Source: Lachancea mirantina (taxonomy: Eukaryota > Ascomycota > Saccharomycetes > Saccharomycetales > Saccharomycetaceae). From it: a stretch of 64,000 nucleotides of DNA. How positions within the stretch are numbered: position 1 is the first letter of the stretch; each line of letters starts with the position of its first letter. The position numbers and the translations under genes are program-made. Where the stretch lies: contig LT598464.1 of NCBI GenBank assembly GCA_900074745.1, positions 434,001 through 498,000 of the forward strand, read 5' to 3'. The notes under the pieces were generated by a model. It was not told the DNA's origin and did not search any database. It saw nothing but the letters and a program-made list of their open reading frames with translations. Below are positions 51,842 to 60,679 of this stretch, in pieces.

Positions 51842-52660
51842 CTGTTCACGTGGGCTTCAAGCACAAGGCGCGTCTCTTGCTTCTGCTTCTGCTACTGCTC
51901 GCTCCACAAAGCGGTTGGCACTGCGGCTTCAGGATGGTATGTTTTAGCCGCTGTAGCATTTCGGTGGCGAATCCCGGTAGAAACGTCCCCCAGCCTGCCC
52001 TCATCTGCTTTTATACTCGCCTCATGGGCGACCCTATCCATGGATGGGCTTCGACGGGAGAGCGGCACGGGTGGACGTTGCGGTGGGGTCTGAGAAAAAA
52101 GGGGACACCGTGCACAGTGACGTGACGCAACCATAGTCACTGTGCACGGACCACGTGACACCTCCGTGCGGCGTGATGCGCGGACAAACGGGCAAGGCAT
52201 GCAGTACGGCAACGCACGTGACCTAGGTCGAACTCTCATATCACTTCCAACGGCACCCTCCCCGCGCATGCCAAACGGTTCTCCCCTTTCCCCCGCCCCC
52301 GCGCCCCAGAAACGCCCGCACCACCTTGCCTCCTCCTGCACCTCTTTCTAAGCCCTTTTGCGCACGCGCAACAACCCTTTGCACACATAAGCGCTCCGTT
52401 GATGACGTGAGCAGAACCACGGGCGGGCCCCCGCCCGCTGCCCGGGCCGCCTGATCGATCGCGTCTCACGCGCCGCAATGACGTTGCTGCGTTTGCTAAG
52501 CGCAATAACACAGGGACCGGAACTATATAAGGGACGCGAACCGCGGGGTGGCGGGTTCGACATTGGTCAGTGGGAGATTCAATCGCAAACCACAAGGAAC
52601 GCAGATTGAGCAGTAGCAGTGATAGAACCAGCAGTAGAGCAACAGCAGTAGCAGAGCATT
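51842..52660. promoter_or_regulatory. Divergent GC-rich promoter, ADR1-HAD gene
   Basis: A 14-bp perfect inverted repeat (CCGTGCACAGTGAC at 52108-52121 and its reverse complement at 52136-52149) has a CACGTGAC E-box right after it. A GC palindrome CGGGCGGG-CC-CCCGCCCG lies at 52420-52437, and a TATA box TATATAAG at 52524-52531 serves the HAD gene. The leader has AGCAGTAGCAG-type repeats (52603-52655). GC content is the highest in the window. Confidence 0.7.
52108..52149. repeat. 14-bp inverted repeat with 14-bp spacer
   Basis: The arms CCGTGCACAGTGAC and GTCACTGTGCACGG are perfect. The arm contains the GTGCAC palindrome. It could form a cruciform or bind a dimer. Confidence 0.85.
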
Positions 52661-54430
52661 ATGACAGACAGAATTTCGGACAAATTGAAGGCGATTTCGC
52701 AGAAAGTAGTCGGGTCGCACGCCGGAAGGAATGAGGACGAAAGCGGGCACGTAGACCCTACGCCGTTCCCTGGGGGTCAGGGACAGAAAAAGAAGGGTCA
52801 CGTGGTGGCTCCGGACTACGAAGATGAGGACAGTGTGGACCCACTGGCCGCGGGGCAGCCGCCTGCGGCGGCTGCGCCACGGCCTGCGCGCAAGAACAAG
52901 AACTTCGTCTCTCCCGGGGCGAGTGACAGCGCGGATGCGCTCAAGGACGCGAAACCCAGGACCAAATCGTTCTTGGAAACGGACAACATCGACAGTCTGA
53001 CGCCCAAGGCGCGCACGCACCGGGTGTCGTCGCTGTCGCTGAGCGATCAATGGCGTGCGTCGCAGGATTTGCACCCGTTGACAACCGTCGAGAGTGGGGC
53101 TACCGGCGCGTCCGGCGCCGCTGGAGCTGCCAACGATGTCGGCAGCGTTTCCTCTACCCGCTCGTCCCGTAGATCCTCGGCCGTGCCTCGTGTTCGCAAG
53201 AGTCTGATGGACCACGAGAGAATCGCCTCCTACGCGTTTGCATTCGATATTGACGGTGTCATCTTACGTGGACCCGACATCATCCCCGAGGCCCGTCTGG
53301 CGCTGCGCATGCTGAACGGCCACAACAAGTACAATATCCGCGTTCCTTACATCTTTATCACGAATGGAGGTGGCAGGTCTGAAAAGGCCCGTTGCAAAGA
53401 CCTGTCGCAGAAACTGGGCATCACCGTGACCGAGGACCAGGTCATTCAGGGTCACACGCCCATGAAGGATTTGGTGAACGTGTACACCAACGTTTTAGTC
53501 GTAGGAGGTGTCGGTGACACTTGCCGTAAAGTCGCCCAGGGCTACGGGTTCAAGAACGTTTACATTCCACTCGATATCATGAAATGGAAACCCAGCGTCA
53601 CTCCTTACTACACGCTCTCCGAAGAAGAAAAGGCAGTTTGTGTCGACGCGGATTTCTCGCGGATCAGTATCGATGCCATCTTGGTGTTTGCAGACTCCAG
53701 AAACTGGGCCGCAGACCAACAGATCATTTTAGAATTGTTACTCTCCAAGAACGGTGTCATGGGCACTGTGTCCGAGACCGCAGAAGAAGGTCCGGGCCTT
53801 TACTTTGCGCACTCCGATTTTGTCTGGGCAACCGACTACGGGCTGTCGCGGTACGGTATGGGTGCTTTGCAAGTGTCCATTGCTGCATTATACCAAGAAC
53901 ATACGGGCAAAGAATTACAAGTCACCAGATTCGGTAAGCCTCAGCGGGGTACTTTCCGGTTTGCAGAGAAGGTGCTGTCCAACTGGAGAAGAGAAACCCT
54001 CACGGAGCACGTCGAGCAATTGAACTTGGAGGACGAGCCCGTAGAGTCTGTCGCTTCCGAAACCGAATCTGAAGAAGACGACGATGCTAGCAATAGCCAA
54101 CCCTTGGAGAAAGACACCAAACTCACATTGGAACTACCACCGGCGTCAACTGTTTATTTCGTTGGTGACACTCCGGAATCTGATATTAGGTTTGCCAATT
54201 CTCACGATTCGTCCTGGTATTCGATTTTGGTGAAGACCGGTGTGTACCAGGGGAAGACGGCACCCAAATACACTCCAAAGAAAATCTGCGAAGACGTTTT
54301 AGACGCAGTCAAGTTCGCCATCGAGAGGGAGCACCATAAGGAATTGGAAGAATGGAATGCAGGTGCCATTGAAGCGCCTGTCGTGGAAGAAACCAAGTAC
54401 AGACGTAATTCCCAAAAAGTGAACCCTTGA
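52661..54430 (+). CDS. HAD-superfamily hydrolase (CECR5/YKR070W type) with long N-terminal extension
   Basis: The 589-aa protein has ~190 residues of disordered, Ser/Arg/Gly/Ala-rich sequence followed by a class-IIA HAD phosphatase. Motif I is AFDIDGV (Asp196 and Asp198). Motif II lies in YIFITNGGGRSEK (~230-240). The cap domain holds QGHTPMKDLVNVYTNV, and the final motif VYFVGDTPESDIRFAN is near 498-513. An acidic insert (ESVASETESEEDDDASN) interrupts the fold before motif IV. Catalytic residues are intact. The family includes human CECR5 and S. cerevisiae Ykr070w (352 aa, mitochondrial, substrate unknown). No gene of this kind lies between ADR1 and AHA1 in S. cerevisiae. The extension and Ser-rich RSSRRSSAVPR motif suggest kinase control. 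Confidence 0.85.
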   Translation: MTDRISDKLKAISQKVVGSHAGRNEDESGHVDPTPFPGGQGQKKKGHVVAPDYEDEDSVDPLAAGQPPAAAAPRPARKNKNFVSPGASDSADALKDAKPRTKSFLETDNIDSLTPKARTHRVSSLSLSDQWRASQDLHPLTTVESGATGASGAAGAANDVGSVSSTRSSRRSSAVPRVRKSLMDHERIASYAFAFDIDGVILRGPDIIPEARLALRMLNGHNKYNIRVPYIFITNGGGRSEKARCKDLSQKLGITVTEDQVIQGHTPMKDLVNVYTNVLVVGGVGDTCRKVAQGYGFKNVYIPLDIMKWKPSVTPYYTLSEEEKAVCVDADFSRISIDAILVFADSRNWAADQQIILELLLSKNGVMGTVSETAEEGPGLYFAHSDFVWATDYGLSRYGMGALQVSIAALYQEHTGKELQVTRFGKPQRGTFRFAEKVLSNWRRETLTEHVEQLNLEDEPVESVASETESEEDDDASNSQPLEKDTKLTLELPPASTVYFVGDTPESDIRFANSHDSSWYSILVKTGVYQGKTAPKYTPKKICEDVLDAVKFAIEREHHKELEEWNAGAIEAPVVEETKYRRNSQKVNP

Positions 54431-54845
54431 GGGAACCCTTGGAGTAACGAGTTGCCACGATTTCATTAGACGGATGGATTAAAAACTAAAACAAAAAAAA
54501 AAGAAGAGAGAGAGAGGNNNNNNNNNNNNNNNNNNNNNNNNNAAAACTAAAACAAAAAAAAAAAGAAGAGAGAGAGAGGTTTTCAAAGTTTTTTCATATT
54601 TGCATTTACTCAAGATTTTCTTGTGGTCTTTTCAGAGTTATTTCAGTAATAACGACGTTCGCTGTATTCTTTTTTCTTCGGATCTTTGAGAGGAAGCTAT
54701 AGACTTATATACCTAACGTACGCCAAGAATCATAGCTACACTGTTTGTACTCATAAATATTTTTTCACAAGTTTCGATATTGCTCGTGATGTCGTTTGTG
54801 ATCGTTGATTACTTATTTTTATTAGGGCATTTATTTGTAAAGCTC
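54431..54845. other. Convergent region with assembly gap
   Basis: An N run of 25 bases at 54518-54542 is flanked on both sides by the same ~37-bp sequence, an AAAACTAAAAC, A-run and GAGAGAGAGAGG tract. The gap is probably an artefact of two contig ends that overlap. No gene is seen. Confidence 0.9.
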
Positions 54846-55898
54846 TTACAAGACAGCACCGAATCCAAATGTGATTTTGATGCTTCTTATATAATATTCT
54901 TCGAAATTGCCTCTTACTTTGTCCTCTTCACCAACAGGAACGCCGCTCCAAGTGACTTGCAATTTGGTTTCGTGGTAATCTTTGGATTCATGCAAATTCA
55001 TGGTCATAACACTGAAATGACCCGATTGCCACTCATTGAGTCTCCAAGCGAAGACCAATTTTTTACCTGGCTCGCATTGTTCCAATTTAGAGGTAACGTT
55101 GCCCCCAAATAGAGTGAATTCGTCGCCCTTTTCTATGCGAGGGCTGCTCGACGCACATATCAGATGGGATCTCGACCATGCCATTATACGTTGTTTGTCG
55201 AGAAAAGTGTTGTACAATTCGATAGCGGGAACGTTGAAAGTGGGCTCCAAATGCAAGGTCGTGGTATTGTACTTGGGAGCGGTAGAAGAGGAATTAGCAA
55301 CGCTCTGGGGACCTGCGGCACCACTGCTCGAAGTCGCTGTGGCAGTACTGGACTTTGCAATGGATTTGGGTTCCGATTTAGTTGCACCGCCCTGCGAGAG
55401 ACTCTTTTGGTTCGCTCTGGTGAATTGAGATTGGACTTGGCTCTCTGGGACCTGGATATCGTCACCGTGGGTCACCAACAGGTCATGTGCAAACCCGGAA
55501 AAAACGTCTCTTAGTTTTGGAATGAGTTCGCTGCGAATCACGGGCTTCACCTCACTGAGCTGAGCGGTCTCTTTGTATATCGAAATCTCAAATTGGTAGT
55601 CATCTGGCTGCGAATCGAACGCGACCTCAGGAACCGTGATACTACCTTCGAAAGGCTCTTCGCCAACGAAACCTTTCAACATCATCACGACCTTTAAATC
55701 AAACAACGAGATCACTTTACCCTTGCGCTGGCTCACTTCACAGTCACCTTCAACCGCGGAAACAGACGCAATCTCTGCATGCTTGCCGGTTTTCTCGTTT
55801 GAACTCAATCCGACCAGTTTTGAGCGCATATACTGGCGCGCCCACTCGATACAGTTCTTATCGACCCAATGCCAATTGTTAGGATTGTGTACTACCAT
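54846..55898 (-). CDS. AHA1: Aha1, Hsp90 ATPase activator
   Basis: The 350-aa protein has the N-terminal motif NPNNWHWVDKNC (residues 5-16), which stimulates Hsp90. The Aha1_N domain runs to ~155, then a Ser/Thr/Ala linker. The C-terminal AHSA1/START-like domain begins at LEPTFNVPAIELYNTFLD (~217) and includes WSRSHLICASS, FTLFGGNVTSKLEQCEPGKK and GQFSVMTMNLHE-type strands. S. cerevisiae Aha1 is 350 aa as well. A heat-shock element lies about 120 bp upstream. It matches YDR214W. The sterol regulator UPC2/ECM22, expected next in the ancestral order, is missing. Confidence 0.96.
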   Translation of the reverse strand: MVVHNPNNWHWVDKNCIEWARQYMRSKLVGLSSNEKTGKHAEIASVSAVEGDCEVSQRKGKVISLFDLKVVMMLKGFVGEEPFEGSITVPEVAFDSQPDDYQFEISIYKETAQLSEVKPVIRSELIPKLRDVFSGFAHDLLVTHGDDIQVPESQVQSQFTRANQKSLSQGGATKSEPKSIAKSSTATATSSSGAAGPQSVANSSSTAPKYNTTTLHLEPTFNVPAIELYNTFLDKQRIMAWSRSHLICASSSPRIEKGDEFTLFGGNVTSKLEQCEPGKKLVFAWRLNEWQSGHFSVMTMNLHESKDYHETKLQVTWSGVPVGEEDKVRGNFEEYYIRSIKITFGFGAVL

Positions 55899-56015
55899 AA
55901 TACGTCCTCAGATACCCTCGTCTCTGTACTGTAGAAGTGGGTTCTTTTTTGATTCATTACAAACGTCTAGGCTCTTAAATAGTCTGAGATGGGACCCCAA
56001 AGTCACGTGCCTGTT

Positions 56016-56028
56016 TTCTGGAACATTC
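56016..56028 (-). promoter_or_regulatory. Heat-shock element of AHA1
   Basis: TTC-TG-GAA-CA-TTC gives three perfect alternating Hsf1 units, 118-130 bp upstream of the AHA1 start. AHA1 is a known Hsf1 target in S. cerevisiae. Confidence 0.85.
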
Positions 56029-56439
56029 TGAGTTCCTTATAGGTCAGGTCCCTTCGTTGTAAATGACATCAACACTTTTCGGTCTTCACTATAGCTACTG
56101 AAACTTGATTTTATAGAAAAGTAGTCGCGTTATTCGGTTACTTGATTTTGTCTGTCAGTGGATCACCATTTGTACCAATCGAATTGTCATACTTTTACTT
56201 ACGTTCTTGGAAACGATTTCCGACCGAGCACCGGTGAAGAATGCTGTAATCTAGTTGCTCCGGCACAAAAAAGGGTGGCATTGAAATAAGCGAACAAAGC
56301 CTATACTGCGCGTTGCTAAATAGTCTGTGACCATTGCTCGATACTGACGGTGCCAACTAAGCCCTTCTCGTAACAAGCGACAACCTAATACGACTCACCA
56401 ATATGAGTGGATAAACCGTATCTCGCGTTATTGTTTATT

Positions 56440-57480
56440 GAAGGAGAATGCAAGGAAGTGACATTTTCGGATTGCATTCTCAACTGACCTACAACGAAGA
56501 TTCGACATTGGGCCATTTTAGGACCAATTTCATGAATCTCCAAGCTTATCTACCGTGAGCAGAATATCCTGAAAACCAAGAGACGGGTACAACGCTTTTG
56601 TGAGACCGCAATGAATATCGGTGACGACACAACGACTAATCACATCGCCGAGAGATGGGCAAGTTTATCTTTGGATAAGACTACAAACCCCTTTTTCTTA
56701 GTCGGGGAAATCAAAAGACTCATCCAGGAATCAATCGACGAAGGATTTATTGAGAAGAAGGACGACGCTCGTGTCTACATCAAAAGAATTATCAAACCAG
56801 GTGAGACAATTAGACCAGAAATATGCGTGGAATGTTTCGTCGACGATATCCTAAATAGAATCCTAGCATACGCAGAGTTTTGTATATCTGCAAATGAGGT
56901 TACTTGGCGCAAAGGACCGAACGCCAATAAGCCGAAAAAGCAAGTGACGTGCTTCACTTGCCATGAGGTTGGACATTTTGCAAACAAGTGCTATAAGAAT
57001 AAAACCAGAGATCTAAAGGGTAGAAGAGCCCCAAGGAAGCACCCAAGGCAAATTGTTGATAGAAAAGGCTATAAAGAAGTTTATTGAGGGATCGCCAAAA
57101 CTACTGGTCTTGATTGACAGTGGAGCTTCATTTTCTACTTTTAAAGGAATATTATTTTTGCTAGCTGAGACTTATAGAAGAATACGACAGGATTTTTGAC
57201 GCCCGAGATAATGAGATTGACGCTTTTGATCCAATCGACAAAATGCCACCGGGAACACCAAAATATTCTATTTCATTGAGGTTAATAAGCTCAGGGACTA
57301 TCGTCATCGATCCTTGAAGTCAAATACACGAAACCAGAAGATAACATTTTTTTTAAGATCAGCTATGAACGAAATAGGCAATCAAATCAAGAATCTGCCG
57401 ACCACCGAACTTCGACGCTGCTAAACCTCAATATGATAGCACCGCTAGTGATGGTGGATGACTTGATTTTATTTGATGTC
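56440..57480 (+). mobile_element. LTR-retrotransposon internal fragment, Gag and protease (fossil)
   Basis: A Gag remnant of 158 codons at 56611-57087 ends with a CCHC zinc knuckle, CFTCHEVGHFANKC (~132-145), followed by a basic tail. Directly downstream, in another frame, is the aspartic-protease signature LVLIDSGASFSTF (about 57104-57142), as expected for a Gag-Pol junction using frameshifting. Coding-like sequence also lies upstream from ~56446. No polymerase domains and no flanking LTRs of its own are seen. Ty3/gypsy is favoured but copia-type (Ty5-like) is possible. It is broken, with several breaks, and is old. Start and end are approximate. Confidence 0.7.
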
Positions 57481-57633
57481 AGTATATATGTCTATATCTT
57501 GTGCGGATGTTTTTTTATGTAATTCTCTGTTATCTTTTTATCATATTCAAGACCTTGTTAATGATCTTGTCGCACGTCTATCACCACAAATTGTGGAGGG
57601 TCAAGGCCGCTTAGTGCGCCATTGACTCTGGCA

Positions 57634-58332
57634 CTACGGAGTATCCGCTTGAACACATGAAAAACTTTGTCTATTGGTACACACAGCGTTATTAGCCCCA
57701 ACCAGAATCATACAACCATTACCTTTCTGGCAGGTAAGAGGTGGAAAGAGATCTACGTACGTTGGTTGGGATCCATCGTAGTTGTGCACGTCTACGGACT
57801 TTGAAATTGTTTTCCAATTAGATGTCTGACATTGGTAACTACCCGTGACCGTGTCCCACAATCCGTCTGATGAGTTGCAGATATTTATAGAGTACCCATT
57901 TATTCCTAGAGCTACATAACCTCGCCTGCGCATTCTTGGGTCTAAAGGCCTTTGCCTGTTGAAGTCTGGGAAGAACCCCGCTTCAGCCAACCCTATGAAG
58001 CCCCGGTAACTCACCACCCCGGAGTAGCCTTCAGATAAGTCCGTCATGCCCCTGTTAACCCTAGATATAGCCAACACAAGTGTTGGATTGACCTCAAAAC
58101 AATCCATGAATACCCCAAACGCATCATCACTGATAGCAGTATTGGCAACCGGATTTGTGCTAACTTGTCGGTGTTGATCGAGAAAAATCTCAACAGTAAC
58201 ATCAGTAGCGTTCACACATTGAGAATAGTCTCGATCAAATCGCTCGAATTCGTCCTGAAGTGTCTCACTGTAGCTGCTAGCCTCGACAAAGCATACTAAA
58301 TAGGTGAAAAGATAATTGAACGGTACGATCAT
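57634..58332 (-). CDS. Orphan secreted cysteine-rich protein
   Basis: The 232-aa intact frame starts at ATG 58332 (MIVPFNYLFTYLVCFVEASS), a plain signal peptide cut near residue 18. The mature part has about eight cysteines, six of them in the last ~80 residues (NICNSS, YQCQTS, LTCQKGNGCM, AVCTNR, FSCVQ), one N-glycosylation site near the start and a basic cluster (PRMRRRGY, ~128-135) that could be a Kex2 site. No family was recognised. It could be a toxin-like, adhesin or wall protein. It lies between two retrotransposon relics in a region with no conserved order, so transfer or a rapidly evolving gene is plausible. The frame is undamaged. Confidence 0.6.
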   Translation of the reverse strand: MIVPFNYLFTYLVCFVEASSYSETLQDEFERFDRDYSQCVNATDVTVEIFLDQHRQVSTNPVANTAISDDAFGVFMDCFEVNPTLVLAISRVNRGMTDLSEGYSGVVSYRGFIGLAEAGFFPDFNRQRPLDPRMRRRGYVALGINGYSINICNSSDGLWDTVTGSYQCQTSNWKTISKSVDVHNYDGSQPTYVDLFPPLTCQKGNGCMILVGANNAVCTNRQSFSCVQADTP

Positions 58333-58619
58333 CTTTCCTATATCCAGGACTGGGGACAAGCAGAGTTAGCTGTGAAGACTTGAGTGCCAAATAGCTATAG
58401 AAGACTTCTAACCCTTAGGAATCGAGATCGAAAAATAGTTAGCCGAATAACGAGTCATCTCTTCAAACCAGCCAAGGCAACTACTCAGGCGAGCCTAGAG
58501 AAATTGGTAACCTTTTTGATCCCTGGTTGGAAATTGCACGGAAGCCAAATGGCGGTCCGTGGACTTCAATGAGAAAAATGGATTCCGTATCCACACATAG
58601 GGTGGGTTCTGTGGCAGTA
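58333..58619. other. Upstream of the orphan secreted gene
   Basis: This should hold the promoter of the orphan gene. No clear TATA or other feature is recognised. Confidence 0.4.
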
Positions 58620-59100
58620 TCAATAATGTTTTATGGTGCAAATCTCAAGACCCCCGCAGACATGAAACGCAACAGGGACCTGAGAACTACATAAAGCAAT
58701 TAAATTTACAATTTTAATGAAGTTGGGCAAGTGGCTGGCAAAAGCACGTGCGCTAAAGAACGTGAATTTTAGAGCAAGGAAGGCCCTAGCAAGCGCCTCA
58801 GGTAATTTGTCCACCGGCAAGACTATGAAGAAACCTACAAAGGGATCGTCATGTCCACTGAAATTAGTTGACGATGGAGTTCCATTTTCTTTTTTGAAGA
58901 TAAATAATAATTCAGCCCATTGAGATCAATCGAGAAAGGCGATGAACGTTTGACGCCAAGATGAGGATATTGATCTTGCTGTTAAGGGTGTTATCAAGAT
59001 AAATCTGATCAGATAGGTATGCATCTATGCACGGGGTTTATTGTAATGTGACCGCTGCATGCCAGTTTGAAAAAATCAGGGTATTTTCCGACTTTAGCTC
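58620..59100 (+). mobile_element. Second, more decayed retrotransposon internal fragment (fossil)
   Basis: The sequence aligns by eye with the Gag-protease junction of the first fragment: a basic stretch, then KGSSCPLKLVDDGVPFSF in place of the first copy's EGSPKLLVLIDSGASFSTF. A shared TTTGACGCC...GATATTGA stretch follows. It is more diverged than the first and broken throughout. Ends are approximate. Confidence 0.5.
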
Positions 59101-59149
59101 GGCAACCTCGAACATCTGAACAATCTTGGGAAAAGATGATGGTAGAAAT

Positions 59150-59500
59150 TGTTGTTGAAGAAGACGTGAATAAAGTTATAGCGTCAAGTTGTGTTATGAC
59201 GTGACCCTAATGACGGATTAAATTAGGAGGATATCGAACGTATGGTTCATATTGAACATAACAGGAAGCCTTGAAGGATCGATAATCCTAGTGATGACCA
59301 TGGCCCCATGAGTGATCCGATGGATGGTAAGGCCAAGGTTTTTGCCGCTTCTCATCTCAAAATAGGAATAAATCGAAGAGAGTGAGATTAAAGAAAGTGT
59401 ATATAAAACGACAATGCGACCTACATTAGAAGGCTCATCCTATCAAGATAATCACGAAGAAATGAAAGTACTCAACACCTGGTATACCTTACAATCAAGA
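59150..59500 (+). mobile_element. Truncated LTR relic (fossil)
   Basis: It starts TGTTGTTGAAGAAGACGTG and follows the neighbouring LTR through TGACGTGACCC/TAATGACGGATTAAA, a TATATAAAA box (59400-59408) and AATCACGAAGAAATG. It is cut off where the next LTR begins at 59501, consistent with insertion of one element into another. Confidence 0.55.
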
Positions 59501-59941
59501 TGTTGGAAGGAGATAGAGAGAAAGTGATACCGTTCAATTGCACAACCACGTGACCACAATGACAGATTAAAATAAGATGAAACTGAACAGACTATTCATA
59601 CTTAACTTTATTGGAAGCCATGGAAACAAAATGATTTCAGTGATGGTCAGGGTGTATGACCTGTTCTGAAAATTTACCGTCCACTTAAGCGAAAATAGCG
59701 GTATCTAAAGTTGGAGCTGTATGACAAGATTGCATAAAAGGCGATGTATGACCAGGATTATGGTGTTAATGATCTCAAGTTACTTACGGAGAGATATTAG
59801 TACTTAAAGCCCTACCTGCTTTAATTATAAAGATCAACGATTAGCGAATTTAGTGATCAATTCAAAAACCTATCGACTACCGACAATGGTGAACCTCATA
59901 TTTAGGGAGTTATCAACCACCGACACCTATATACCTCAACA
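59501..59941 (+). mobile_element. Solo LTR, TGTTG...CAACA ends (fossil)
   Basis: The 441-bp element starts TGTTGGAAGGAGATAGAGAG and ends CCTATATACCTCAACA, giving the TGTTG/CAACA terminal inverted repeat of Ty-type LTRs. A TATA-like GCATAAAAGGCG is inside. It resembles the relic at 20787 and the truncated one just upstream. Five-base target duplications do not match at the borders I chose. It has no internal region attached and looks old. Confidence 0.65.
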
Positions 59942-60679
59942 AACTTTTTGTGTATTTGAGAAGTAGCACGCTATCTGACTGTCCTTATCGTTGATTAGCT
60001 GATAACCGGAGATGATAGCGAAACGGATTGTAAGCGTTTCTTCCCATCAGTTGATTGACAGCATTTGACCTTTAAATCACGTGATTCGTGTGCAATAGAA
60101 TCAGACGCGACCAAAACAAAGGCCAGCAGATCAATCCCAAGCTGTAATTACAGTTTGGTACACAGGTTTGAGTATCGTTGAGTACCAAGGACGGGATAAG
60201 TTCCAGAGCCCAACAAGATGCTGGAAATTTTCAATTCTGCTTGAAAAAGCCGCATACATTATGGCCAGACTTTCAAAATCAACGAAGATTAAAAGCCTTC
60301 TCAAAATTCAAGCGCAGCCAGGAACACATTACAAGGGGCCAGGCTATCTGGTTTGTTAACACGCTATAAGGTTCCGAAGGTTACTGGCTGGTGGATCTTA
60401 CGTCGCTAGTGACAATACTTGTCCTGGCCAGCATGTGAAAATAGGTAGCAGGCTGAAAGAAAAAAATTTAACGATTTATTGCCCTGAACAAACAGCTAAG
60501 GTTTAGTAATTCAAGCAATTGATCGAAAGATTGTGCAACGATTGGCAAGTTTCGATGGCGGTAAAAAAGAGTAAGAAAGCCCAGGGAGGATTGAAAAAAA
60601 AACGGAGTCTCCCGGTGACATCGCAACCCAGAAAAGTGTCCCTGATGGGAAGATCAAAACGAAAGGTGATGCCACGCAA
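59942..60679. other. Region upstream of CDS1
   Basis: Between the LTR and CDS1. An ATCACGTGAT E-box lies at 60077-60086. A frame at 60168-60359 has no family features. The end includes the open but ATG-less frame running into CDS1 from 60575 and the alternative ATG at 60555. Confidence 0.5.

Noticed and set aside
51145-52341. Overlapping frames on both strands around the ADR1 start and promoter
   Set aside because: High GC content lowers stop frequency. Only ADR1 has family features, namely its two zinc fingers and the RRASFS motif.
56208-56224. GATTTCCGA, similar to centromere element III
   Set aside because: No element I (RTCACRTG) with an 80-170 bp AT-rich spacer lies next to it. Other CACGTG boxes in the window also lack element III.
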